From NCBI GenBank assembly GCA_963788125.1, contig CAWBFN010000002.1, positions 496,001 through 560,000 on the forward strand: a stretch of DNA of 64,000 nucleotides. The letters run 5' to 3'. The DNA comes from Bog-473 sp963788125 (lineage in GTDB: Bacteria > Actinomycetota > Acidimicrobiia > Acidimicrobiales > RAAP-2). A program made the position numbers and the translations under genes. The notes below the pieces were generated by a model. The model ran no database searches. It saw nothing but the letters and a program-made list of their open reading frames with translations, and was not told the DNA's origin. Below are positions 56,545 to 64,000 of this stretch, one piece after another (the stretch's first letter is position 1; each line of letters begins with the position of its first letter).

Positions 56545-57767
56545 ATCCGACGGGCGAGGACCGCGTAGTCCTCGCCAGCCAGCAGATGGTCCTGCAGCAG
56601 CTCGATCATCGGTACGAGCGCCGGATCGAGCGTTGCCAACGCACTTGTGGGGACTGGAGCCAGCGTGCCGCGCCGCAGACGTCGGATGTTGGTATCGGAA
56701 AAGCCACGAGTCCCGGTAAGGAACGCCAGCAGCGGTGGTGGGATGGGGTTCCGGTGGGTCGGGTCGAGATAGAAATCGGTGATTCCGACGACGAGATTTT
56801 CGGGATTCGGAGTCTCCAAGATGAGCAGCCCACCGGGCATGAGGGCTCGGTAGCAAAGGTCGAGCAGGCTAACCAGATCGTCGGTACTCAGGTGCTCCAC
56901 CAAGTGGAACGCCGTTATGGCGGCCAGAGAACCGACGGGCACTTGGGCCAGGTGGGCGAATGCATCCGCCAACCGGGCATCAACTTTGTTGTTGCGCGCT
57001 TCTTCGATGCTTCGCTCGTCGATGTCCACTCCGTACGCGACGATGCCCTCTTCGGACAGGAGTGCGAGCCAGTCCCCCCGGCCACAACCGACATCAAGAA
57101 CCGCCCGGTCGCCCCGCTCGATGTCGTGGAGGTCCGTTAGGTAGATCGAGAGTCGAGATTTAATGAGTTCCGACGATCCGCGAAAGGCGCTCTCAAAGGG
57201 TAGGTAGAGGTCGTCCCACGCCGAGGAAGTGTGCTGCAACGTGGTCAGGTCGATCGGTTCGGGTAATGCCCTACGGATTCGGTCGATCACGATGTTGGCT
57301 TCAGCGCGAGCAAGGTGCATCTCGGACGTCTCCTTGCGGAGCGACTCCTCGAATCTCTTGACAGCGAGGTATATCTCCGACGACTCCTTACGGAGCGGTT
57401 CGAGTCGGTCTATGCGTGATTCCAGCCGATCAACATGTTGAGCCAGAGCTGTCTGATCAAAACGGGCTTGGGCGATGTGGTCCCCGATCTCTTGAAAGGC
57501 CTGCCGTAGACCGAGATCGAGTCGTTCGTTCATGCCGCCCTCGGCCCTTCCGAGGTGATCGCGGAGCGCGTCAATTCGCTCCTCAAGAGCGGCGAGGGTG
57601 TCGACCAGTCCGTGGTTGACCGTGATCTGCCGACTCAGGGAGAACCAGTTCAGGCGAACAAGCATTCGCTTGATGAAGCGAAATCTGGTCGGTCGACCCA
57701 GCGGCAGGCCCAGTTCGGCGCACTCCCGAGCTTCCTCGAGGGGGGATTTGTCCGGCTGGGCGCTCAT
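56541..57767 (-). CDS. coiled-coil methyltransferase of glycan type
   Basis: This protein has 408 residues from the ATG at 57767. An N-terminal helical region with heptad character (residues about 55-165, ALEERIDALRDHLGRAE and QHVDRLESRIDRLE) is followed by a SAM-dependent methyltransferase domain with AVLDVGCGRGDWLALL near residue 207, AYGVDIDE, and the MPGGLLILETPNPEN segment. The architecture recalls glycan chain-length regulators that cap polymers by methylation (WbdD-like), with the coiled coil acting as a ruler. That role is inferred. It is first in the minus-strand unit. Confidence 0.8.
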   Translation of the reverse strand: MSAQPDKSPLEEARECAELGLPLGRPTRFRFIKRMLVRLNWFSLSRQITVNHGLVDTLAALEERIDALRDHLGRAEGGMNERLDLGLRQAFQEIGDHIAQARFDQTALAQHVDRLESRIDRLEPLRKESSEIYLAVKRFEESLRKETSEMHLARAEANIVIDRIRRALPEPIDLTTLQHTSSAWDDLYLPFESAFRGSSELIKSRLSIYLTDLHDIERGDRAVLDVGCGRGDWLALLSEEGIVAYGVDIDERSIEEARNNKVDARLADAFAHLAQVPVGSLAAITAFHLVEHLSTDDLVSLLDLCYRALMPGGLLILETPNPENLVVGITDFYLDPTHRNPIPPPLLAFLTGTRGFSDTNIRRLRRGTLAPVPTSALATLDPALVPMIELLQDHLLAGEDYAVLARRI

Positions 57768-58168
57768 CGTCGTCTGTCGGCCACTGGGGTGATCTGCATG
57801 CATTTTTCCTGTTCGGTGGGAGAATCGGCGGGCGCCACCGCCGGTGCAAGCATGCCACGATAATTCAACCACTCGACCTCTCCCGAGTCGGTCGCTGGCT
57901 CGTGAGGTCTCCCCAGGCCCGAACATGCTCGCTCGCTCGCTCCGGGCCCGGCTCGCCGGGATCGTCGGGCTGGTTCTCATGGACCTTGCATCCCGTCCCG
58001 GTGTACCCCGGGTCAACGGTCTGCCATTGATGACCCGCCCGGCTGAGTAAGTCCTTCCGGCGGGTGGAGAGGAGCCGTTGGATGGTCAGAACCTGACCAT
58101 TGACCACACTGGCGCTCTCCGTCGATGCGCCGTTTGACAGGAGACGGCCCCCGCGCTTGGCTGTCGAA
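57768..58168. other. 401-bp divergent intergenic region
   Basis: No supportable gene lies here. It separates the minus-strand methyltransferase unit from the plus-strand CmoB-like gene and must hold both promoters. A perfect 19-base inverted repeat lies at 58082-58100 and is followed at once by a TTGACC that could be a -35 element (58100-58105), though no good -10 follows at 17 bases. The middle part has a GCTCGCTCGCTCG run (57926-57938). Confidence 0.7.
58082..58100. promoter_or_regulatory. perfect inverted repeat ATGGTCAG-AAC-CTGACCAT
   Basis: Eight-base arms with a three-base spacer form a perfect palindrome, about 70 bases before the next ATG. It overlaps the start of a TTGACC hexamer. 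Position and symmetry fit a repressor operator. The GGTCA/TGACC arms match those at 44315-44329. Confidence 0.5.
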
Positions 58169-58948
58169 ATGTCTCTCTCAGACGAGGTCAACGCGCTCCC
58201 ACGCTGGTGGCACACGATTGACCTCGGGGGTGGGGTCACGACGCCCGGGTCGAAGTCGGTAGCCGACCTCGAACTTGAATGGGAGCGGATGGCTCTGGGA
58301 GACCTGACTGGCAAAACGGTCCTCGACGTCGGCGCCTGGGACGGCTGGATGTCCTTTGCGGCGGAGCGTGCCGGCGCAGAGCGCGTCGTAGCCCTTGACC
58401 ATTACGTCTGGGCCATGGATATCGAACAAGAGTGGCGTTACGAGAAGGAATGCCGGGACGCCGGAGTGCGACCACTCGACGCTGAGTTGGTGCCGAGCGT
58501 TTGGCGAATCGATGAACTACCGGGCAAGCGAGGATTCGACATCGCCCGGGCAGCTTTAGGTAGCTCCGTGCAACCCGTGGTGGGTGATTTCATGACCATG
58601 GATCTCGACGCCCTCGGGAAGTTCGACGTCGTGATCTACCTCGGCGTGCTCTACCACATGCGTCACCCAATGCTTGCCCTCGAGCGCCTGAAGCAAGTGA
58701 CGAGGGGAGTGGCGTACATCGAGACACACGCGATCGTCGTGCCGGGGCGGCCGGACTGGCCGGTCTGCGAGTTCTACGAGACGAATGAGCTCGTCGGGGA
58801 TCGTACGAATTGGTGGGGGCCGACGATGCCCGCCCTCATAGCGATGTGCCGTGCGGCTGAATTCTCCGACGTGACGCAGCTTTCGCCTGTTCCTGAACCG
58901 GGCGATGACATCATTCGTTATGCGGCAATGGTGGCGGTGACGCCCTGA
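58169..58948 (+). CDS. CmoB/DUF1698-like SAM methyltransferase
   Basis: This methyltransferase of about 259 residues starts at the ATG at 58169 (a TTG at 58100 would add 23 residues). Its layout matches the CmoB/DUF1698 group: ALPRWWHTIDLGGG at the start, then WERMALGDLTGKTVLDVGAW with motif I, FDVVIYLGVLYHMRHP, and a late WWGPTMPALIAMCRAAEF. Related proteins in polysaccharide loci methylate sugars, while true CmoB modifies tRNA wobble uridine with carboxy-SAM. The locus favours a glycan substrate, but this is not settled. Confidence 0.8.
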   Translation: MSLSDEVNALPRWWHTIDLGGGVTTPGSKSVADLELEWERMALGDLTGKTVLDVGAWDGWMSFAAERAGAERVVALDHYVWAMDIEQEWRYEKECRDAGVRPLDAELVPSVWRIDELPGKRGFDIARAALGSSVQPVVGDFMTMDLDALGKFDVVIYLGVLYHMRHPMLALERLKQVTRGVAYIETHAIVVPGRPDWPVCEFYETNELVGDRTNWWGPTMPALIAMCRAAEFSDVTQLSPVPEPGDDIIRYAAMVAVTP

Positions 58949-59059
58949 CGAGCAGCGATGGAGCCCCGGAGCGGCAGCATCCCTGACCCGATCCGGCGCA
59001 CCGCAGATCGCCTGTGGTTCTACGTGGCGAAACCTGGCTGGGCCCGACAACCCGGATAG

Positions 59060-61102
59060 GTGCAGCGAAGTAGTCTTTCCCCTGTGGAAACCCAGGCTGC
59101 GGAGCTAGCCACAGACCCCTATCGGCCCGCCGAGCCGGTCGTGACAATAGTGATAGTTGGATGGCGCGCCGCACCCCGCCTGGCCGAATGTCTGCAGTCG
59201 ATTGGCCGCACCGATCGTACGGTCGATTTCGAGGTCGTCGTCGCCCTCAATGAGCCATCGGCTGGAATGCCCGAAGGGATGTCCGGCGACGGATTTAGCA
59301 TCCGACTCGTATCCTCACCTGCGAATCGCGGATTTGGGGGAGCGGCAAACGCCGCCGCCGCCGCGTCCTCTGGTAAGTACCTGGTATTCCTGAGCCAAGG
59401 TGCGCAGGTGGACCGGCAGTGGCTCCGAGAGCTGATCGAAACGGCCGAACACGGCCCCGAGATCGGAGCTGTGGGGAGCCTCGTTCTCGACGAATACGGT
59501 AGGTGTCGAGAGGCCGGAACCTTCGTGTGGTCCGATGGGTCCAGTTCTCCAGCGTCGGGTGACGGAGCACTGTTTCCTCACCGGTACGATTGGGCGCGCC
59601 GGGTGGACTCCTGCTCGGCGACATCATTGTTGGTCAAGAGGTCGACGTGGGATGAGGTGGGTGGATTCGATGAATCCTATTTCCCTGCCTACGGCGAGGA
59701 TATCGACCTGTGTCTCGGGATTGGTGCGCTCGGTCAGCAGGTGTGGTTTCAACCACTCTCCGTCGTGCACCATGCTGGACCGACGTGCACGAGCGTCCCG
59801 TACCGGGATTTCTTGCGCGGGCGGGGTCGTGAGGTGCTCTCCGACCGGTGGCCGCAGGTGCTCGAACAACGGGTGCGGCGCTCCGACGACCAGGTGGGGG
59901 ACGAGGAGGCCGCCAGCTGGTTGGCAATGGGTCGTCCACGGCGGATCTTGGTCGTCGACGACCGGATACCCGAGGCCTCGCTCGGGGCTGGTTTCGGGAG
60001 GATGGTCGATGCCTTGTCCGACCTCACTTCGTCCGGAGAGTATTTCGTGTCACTCTTCCCGACGCAGGTGCCAGAGGGCGACCGGGCCGCCATGTCCCGT
60101 CAAGGCGTACGGGTGCTCCATGGCGAGCTGGAAGCCCACCTTCGTCATCCCGCCACCGACTACGACCTGGTGATGATCTCTCGACCACATAACTTTGAGC
60201 GGGTTGCTGGCCTGGTTCGGGAGTGTCAACCTCGTGCCGCAATCCTCTACGACGCCGAGGCGCTCTTCTTCCGCCGAATTGAGCAACTGGCGCACTTGAC
60301 GAGCGATGAATCCAGGACGGAGGACCTACTGGCGGAAGCGGCAACCATGCGACAAGCCGAAGAGGGCTGTTTTGTCAATGCCGACCAGTCGGTGTGCATC
60401 AGTGATGCCGAAGCTCGCGTCGCTCGCGCCTTCCCAGGCGCTGCGCCCGTGCACGTTGTTCCTCCAAACCTCGTCTATCCCACGTATACGACCCGACCGT
60501 TTGACCAACGGCGCGATGTCATCTTGGTGGCCAGTTGGCTGGCCGGGCCGGAGTCCCCCAATGTCGATGGTCTGGCCTGGTTCGTTCGAGAAGTGCTGCC
60601 CCTTCTCGTAGAGCACGTCCCCTGGGTGCGAGTGCGGATCACGGGAGCCGATCCACCAGCTGAGGTGATGGGCTACCGGGGTCCGAACGTGCGCTTCGAA
60701 GGTCGAGTGGACGACCTGGCTGACCTGTACGACCGGTCACGGGTCGCCATTGTCCCGGTCCGCTACGGCGCTGGAGTCAAAATCAAGACGATCGAGGCAC
60801 TCCAGTTCGGGGTTCCGACCGTCGCAACCTCAACTGGAGCTGAAGGGATAGAAACACACGGAACCGGTGCGGCTTCGGTTACCGACAATCCGATGCAGTT
60901 TGCCCATCAGATAGCGCGCCTCGTGGACGACCCGAGAGCGTGGGAAGCGCAACGGAACGAGATCGCCGAGTTGCTCGACATTTGGAGCAAAGATCGAGGT
61001 GCGACCACATGGCGTGACGTGGTGGAACGAGCCATTCGGGATAGGCTCGGCGCGTCCGTTGGCGCCGGAACGGTAGCCGAGACCGGGGGGTCAGCAAAGT
61101 GA
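59060..61102 (+). CDS. GT2-GT4 fusion glycosyltransferase
   Basis: This 680-residue protein has two catalytic-type domains. The N-terminal GT-A (family 2, rhamnosyl-transferase-like) shows TIVIVGWRAAPRLAECL, SSPANRGFGGAANAA and the late acidic motif YGEDIDLCLG near residue 216. Its DXD position reads LSQGAQVD near 112, so the metal-binding acids are missing. The C-terminal GT-B (family 4-like, about 300-660) has a donor-site segment VPVRYGAGVKIKTIEALQFG near 577. The first domain may therefore bind rather than transfer. GTG at 59060 or 59084 are both possible starts. It overlaps the next gene by four bases. Confidence 0.8.
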   Translation: MQRSSLSPVETQAAELATDPYRPAEPVVTIVIVGWRAAPRLAECLQSIGRTDRTVDFEVVVALNEPSAGMPEGMSGDGFSIRLVSSPANRGFGGAANAAAAASSGKYLVFLSQGAQVDRQWLRELIETAEHGPEIGAVGSLVLDEYGRCREAGTFVWSDGSSSPASGDGALFPHRYDWARRVDSCSATSLLVKRSTWDEVGGFDESYFPAYGEDIDLCLGIGALGQQVWFQPLSVVHHAGPTCTSVPYRDFLRGRGREVLSDRWPQVLEQRVRRSDDQVGDEEAASWLAMGRPRRILVVDDRIPEASLGAGFGRMVDALSDLTSSGEYFVSLFPTQVPEGDRAAMSRQGVRVLHGELEAHLRHPATDYDLVMISRPHNFERVAGLVRECQPRAAILYDAEALFFRRIEQLAHLTSDESRTEDLLAEAATMRQAEEGCFVNADQSVCISDAEARVARAFPGAAPVHVVPPNLVYPTYTTRPFDQRRDVILVASWLAGPESPNVDGLAWFVREVLPLLVEHVPWVRVRITGADPPAEVMGYRGPNVRFEGRVDDLADLYDRSRVAIVPVRYGAGVKIKTIEALQFGVPTVATSTGAEGIETHGTGAASVTDNPMQFAHQIARLVDDPRAWEAQRNEIAELLDIWSKDRGATTWRDVVERAIRDRLGASVGAGTVAETGGSAK

Positions 61103-61566
61103 CGGAGACCACTGACCGGTCCGGCGTGCTTCCGGAACTAGAAGTAATCCTCGGCAGGATCGCTGAGCTCGAAATGCGCCTGAGGGAGCGGATCGACGAG
61201 TGCGCGGAGCTGACCGAACAGGTGCGATGTCTGGAAGCCGAGCGAAAGATTCGTGACGAGTACCTCGGGTCTATAGAGGTGGTGGCGGTGCGGTTGGATG
61301 AAGTCGAGCGGGAGCGCATTGCTATTGAGGCAGCGCGAGTTACGCTGCAACAACAGTTCAACGCGTATCGAGCCGCCGCCGGGGCCACGATCGGAGAGTT
61401 GCAAGGTCAGCTGGCCGGCGACCGCGTCCGACTGGCGGAGATGACGAGCCAAGTCGATCAGTACCAGGGTCGCCTCTCGAGCCGGTTCATCGACGGCTTC
61501 GTCAACACGAGGCGACGACTGTCCATTGCACCGCGTCGTGTGGCCAGCTGGTTGACGCACCGGTAG
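61099..61566 (+). CDS. coiled-coil hypothetical protein
   Basis: I do not recognise this 155-residue protein. Residues about 15-130 are strongly helical with heptad Leu/Ile/Val spacing and many Glu/Arg pairs (ELEMRLRERIDECAELTEQV), so a long coiled coil is likely. The last 25 residues are basic (NTRRRLSIAPRRVASWLTHR). The GTG start overlaps the glycosyltransferase stop by four bases, suggesting that it forms a scaffold or length-control partner of that enzyme. Confidence 0.65.
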   Translation: MTETTDRSGVLPELEVILGRIAELEMRLRERIDECAELTEQVRCLEAERKIRDEYLGSIEVVAVRLDEVERERIAIEAARVTLQQQFNAYRAAAGATIGELQGQLAGDRVRLAEMTSQVDQYQGRLSSRFIDGFVNTRRRLSIAPRRVASWLTHR

Positions 61567-61581
61567 GGCCGCTGGCTACCA

Positions 61582-62013
61582 ATGGTCAATTTCGAGTCCT
61601 TTGAAGCCGGATTCTTCGGGTCCGGCGCTGACCTCGTCCTCAACTGCCCCATCGTGGGTATGGCCGCGACACCGAGCGGAAAAGGCTACTGGTTGGTCGC
61701 ATCCGACGGAGGAGTCTTCACCTACGGCGACGCCGAATTCTTCGGGGCCGGCGCTGATCTCGTCCTCAACAGTCCTATCGTCGGTATGGCGGCGACACCG
61801 AGCGGAAAAGGCTACTGGTTGGTCGCATCCGACGGAGGAGTCTTCACTTACGGCGATGCCGGATTCTTCGGATCCGGCGCTGACCTCGCCCTCAACCGCC
61901 CCATCGTGGGTATGGTCGTGACACCGAGCGGAACAGGCTACTGGTTGGTCGCATCCGACGGGGAGGTTTTAACCTTCGGGGACGCGCACCTCTGTCGAGT
62001 TGTGGCTGAATAG
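61582..62013 (+). CDS. three-repeat GYWLVASDGG protein
   Basis: This 143-residue protein is made almost wholly of three 42-residue repeats with the core PIVGMAATPSGKGYWLVASD and FTYGDAxFFGSGADL. Such repeats are common, in larger numbers, at the ends of secreted actinobacterial proteins. Here there is no signal peptide and nothing else, so it is either a small stand-alone module or a remnant of a larger gene. The last repeat is diverging (GEVLTFGDAHLCRVV). It begins 15 bases after the coiled-coil gene. Confidence 0.65.
   Translation: MVNFESFEAGFFGSGADLVLNCPIVGMAATPSGKGYWLVASDGGVFTYGDAEFFGAGADLVLNSPIVGMAATPSGKGYWLVASDGGVFTYGDAGFFGSGADLALNRPIVGMVVTPSGTGYWLVASDGEVLTFGDAHLCRVVAE
61609..61986 (+). 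repeat. three 126-bp tandem repeats
   Basis: Units begin at 61609, 61735 and 61861, each starting with GATTCTTCGG or GAATTCTTCGG-like sequence. Long stretches are identical between units one and two at the DNA level, and the third is more diverged. All lie within one reading frame. Confidence 0.9.
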
Positions 62014-62357
62014 GTCGATCAGTTCGGCGCTGATTTTTCAAAATCCGGTTGGCTCAGGAAGTGAGCGGGCGTTGTTGTGATTCCGTTGGGATCCCGTTGT
62101 CGCCCCGTTGTGGCCGTGACATCTGCATCTTCGACAGAACTACCTCGTGGCCAAGGTCGTGAATCCTTGTGTGACAGGGAGTTTTCGAAGCATGGGGGAC
62201 CGGGACGGTCGTGGATCGTTGACTCTCCCCGGGTAACACGTTAACGTGCCGAGCGCAGACCTCAGGGGGTGTGTCCTACGTTATTCATGAGCCCGCCCTG
62301 GGTCAGTACCGATAGGCCCTGACGAAGCCCGACAAGCAACTCTATGGAGGAGTCTGA
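62014..62357. other. 344-bp intergenic leader of the secreted repeat protein
   Basis: No supportable gene lies here. It contains the perfect palindrome CACGTTAACGTG (62237-62248) and a GTCAG/CTGAC stem-forming pair (62302-62306 with 62319-62323). A strong TATGGAGGAG ribosome-binding site (62342-62351) precedes the ATG at 62358. No known riboswitch fold was recognised. Confidence 0.6.
62237..62248. promoter_or_regulatory. perfect 12-bp palindrome CACGTTAACGTG
   Basis: This is a twelve-base perfect dyad about 110 bases upstream of the secreted repeat-protein start, in AT-balanced sequence. It could be an operator; there is no direct support. Confidence 0.35.
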
Positions 62358-64000
62358 ATGCACAGGAAGCGCAGCGATGCGGAGAACGACGTGCCAATTA
62401 CTGGATCGGGAAAGTTCTCCCGTTGGAACATGAGCTTCCGCCGACGCATCACCGCGGCATGTGCCGTAGTGGCCCTCGTGAGCGTCGGCACCGTGGTGGG
62501 GACGACCAGCGTCGCCACTGCTGCACCAGGATCGCTTCCCTGCCCGACGGGTGAGTCGTGTGCCCTTGGTTACGTGGCGTTGGCCAGCCCGATGCGCATC
62601 GCCGACACACGGACCGTGGCCAACGGCGGGAGCACGAACGCCTACAACGGCAAGACACTCGCCGCCGGGACCAGCCTGGCCGTGAGCGCCTCCGGTGCCG
62701 TCCCGACGTCCGCCTCGGCGATCGTCGTCAACGTCACCGCCGTCAACCCGACTAACGCCGGTTTCCTCACGGTGTACCCGACCGGCGCGACGCTTCCCAC
62801 AGCCGCCAACATCGATTTCACCACCGGTCAGACGGTGGGCAACGAGGTGACCGTGGGCCTGAACGCATCCCAGAGCTTCACGGTGTACTACGGACCGGCC
62901 GGTAGCGGCACTGTCGACTTCACCGCCGACGTCATGGGCTACTACGAAGCCGCGACCACAGGTGGGTCGTACTACGTCCCCGTCGCGCCGACTCGCATTT
63001 ACGACTCACGCACCGGCTCGGGCCAAACGGGGGCCGGCACGACGCTCACCAACGGCGGGAGTGACAACGTCACCGTCGGCGGCGTGGGCGGCGTTCCTAC
63101 CTTCGCCAACGGCACAACGGCCGTGGTACTCAACGTGGCCATCACCAACCCGACCGCGTTCAGCTTCATGTACGCCTACCCGACGGGTACCACGGCACCT
63201 CTCGTGGCCAATCAGAACTACACCGCCGGTGAGACGCTATCGAGCCAGGTGGTCGCCACAGTCAACAGCAGCAATCAGGTGACCATTGCCAACCACACGG
63301 GGAACGTCGACATTGTGGTGGACGTGGACGGTTACTACACGTCCGACGCCACCGCCACGGGTGCGTCCCTGCTCTCGACCCTTCCGACGCCGATCCGCCT
63401 TCTCGACACCCGGAACAACCTTCCCCCGGGCACACCGGTGGGCGTTAATGGTGGCAACTCGGGAGTGGCTCCGGCCCCTCTCACGACATTCTCGTCGCCC
63501 TACAACGCGGGACTGGGAGCCTCGGCATATGCTCTGAGCATTGCCGACATCGCGACCGGCGGGAATTACCTCACCGCCTTCGCGACGGGCAGCACGCTGC
63601 CGGTCGTCGCCAACGTGAACTACACCGGGGGTGATGCCTACAACGTCGTGGAGAACGCGGCGTACGCCGGCGTGAACTCCAACGGTGACGTGAGCGTTCA
63701 AAACGGCCCGAACACAGCTTCCACCACCAACATCGTGGTGGACGAGGACGCCTACTTCGTGCCCCAGCCATTCACCGTCCAGGTGTTCGCAGTCCCGTAT
63801 CCCAACACCACGACAACTCCAGGCACTACCTCGGTGTCCGTTCCTGCCACCGTCCCTGCCAACGGGACTTCACAGGCGGAGTTCTTCGTGAACACCCAGA
63901 ACCTCGGTCTCCTGGGTACTGGTGGAACGGTTAACTACGCTGCCTCGGGGACCTCGGGCTGCACCGCACTAAACTTCAGTATCGGCGGGGCCCCCCCAGG
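62358..64000 (+). CDS. large secreted repeat protein, cut by the window end
   Basis: The frame is open from the ATG at 62358 to the window edge (547 codons and still open), with TATGGAGGAG upstream. Residues about 24-57 form a signal peptide (basic start FRRRIT, hydrophobic VALVSVGTVVG, cleavage-type ATAAPGS). Three repeats of about 130 residues follow, each running from an RxxDTR/RIYDSR/RLLDTR segment to a V(D)VxGYY or VDEDAYF end and rich in Thr, Asn and Val. After residue 470 a different Thr/Pro-rich part begins. It is likely an exported beta-rich surface or adhesin-type protein of the Acidimicrobiia kind. Its location beside a glycan locus fits a cell-surface role. Confidence 0.8.
   Translation, partial: MHRKRSDAENDVPITGSGKFSRWNMSFRRRITAACAVVALVSVGTVVGTTSVATAAPGSLPCPTGESCALGYVALASPMRIADTRTVANGGSTNAYNGKTLAAGTSLAVSASGAVPTSASAIVVNVTAVNPTNAGFLTVYPTGATLPTAANIDFTTGQTVGNEVTVGLNASQSFTVYYGPAGSGTVDFTADVMGYYEAATTGGSYYVPVAPTRIYDSRTGSGQTGAGTTLTNGGSDNVTVGGVGGVPTFANGTTAVVLNVAITNPTAFSFMYAYPTGTTAPLVANQNYTAGETLSSQVVATVNSSNQVTIANHTGNVDIVVDVDGYYTSDATATGASLLSTLPTPIRLLDTRNNLPPGTPVGVNGGNSGVAPAPLTTFSSPYNAGLGASAYALSIADIATGGNYLTAFATGSTLPVVANVNYTGGDAYNVVENAAYAGVNSNGDVSVQNGPNTASTTNIVVDEDAYFVPQPFTVQVFAVPYPNTTTTPGTTSVSVPATVPANGTSQAEFFVNTQNLGLLGTGGTVNYAASGTSGCTALNFSIGGAPP

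Noticed and set aside
57844..58050. Short plus-strand open frame in the divergent gap
   Set aside because: No ribosome-binding site, no domain or membrane pattern, and a composition typical of chance frames.
61609..61986. Possible CRISPR-like array
   Set aside because: Units are 126 bases, contiguous without spacers, and encode protein repeats in one frame.
62014..62357. Possible riboswitch leader of the secreted repeat protein
   Set aside because: Only short stems are visible and no known aptamer consensus was recognised.

Overview
The window is high-GC, gene-dense bacterial DNA that looks like a chromosome segment from an actinobacterium, most likely class Acidimicrobiia or a close relative. 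The support is a WhiB protein next to a pair of ArsA-type ATPases, a GSI-alpha glutamine synthetase followed by a GlnR-like regulator, paired TrkA proteins, GTG/TTG starts with ATGA/GTGA overlaps, and surface proteins built from GYWLVASDGG and RxxDTR...GYY repeats. Assignment to a lower rank is inference.

Layout. Positions 1-9000 hold metabolic and stress genes (DUF1269-like protein, aquaporin, TIM-barrel isomerase, SDR, VOC protein, AraC regulator, two methyltransferases, a D,D-carboxypeptidase, a P450) and end at tRNA-Pro(CGG). From 9041 to 12892 a minus-strand run (two ArsA/Get3-like ATPases, a receiver-domain protein, a CBS/CorC protein) diverges from a WhiB gene. From 12953 to 27231 come a DUF929-like membrane protein, Nudix and MBL hydrolases, DUF2889, Mrp and an A-type Fe-S carrier, an unusual Fe-S/molybdopterin-like fusion coupled to RidA, the glutamine synthetase/GlnR-like pair, NAD synthetase and a sigma factor. 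From 27291 to 34624 lie a HAD phosphatase, the TrkA pair with a KimA-like permease that carries an OB-fold, and a proton-pumping pyrophosphatase. From 34762 to 40543 lie topA, tmk, holB, tRNA-Thr(CGT) and a CADD-like diiron-fold protein. From 40548 to 44040 a pgeF-murL-murD2 operon encodes an alternative route to D-glutamate in peptidoglycan.

From about 44100 to 61600 the base composition drops visibly and the content becomes a surface-glycan locus. It holds polyprenyl-phosphate-type and GT4/GT2 glycosyltransferases, an NAD-dependent epimerase, a split transketolase, at least four methyltransferases, a GtrA-like flippase and large membrane proteins, arranged in three tightly overlapping transcription units. 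The right end holds a small three-repeat protein and the start of a large secreted repeat protein that runs off the window.

The observations most worth following are the MurL/MurD2/PgeF operon, the CADD-like protein that keeps the residues expected of a self-sacrificing pABA synthase, the redox or molybdenum enzymes that have lost key residues (DUF929-like protein without CxxC, XDH-like fusion without the catalytic Glu, PrmC-like protein without the Asn), the permease/OB-fold fusion, and shared GGTCA palindromes at the glycan operons. All functions are read from sequence alone, and no database search was run.
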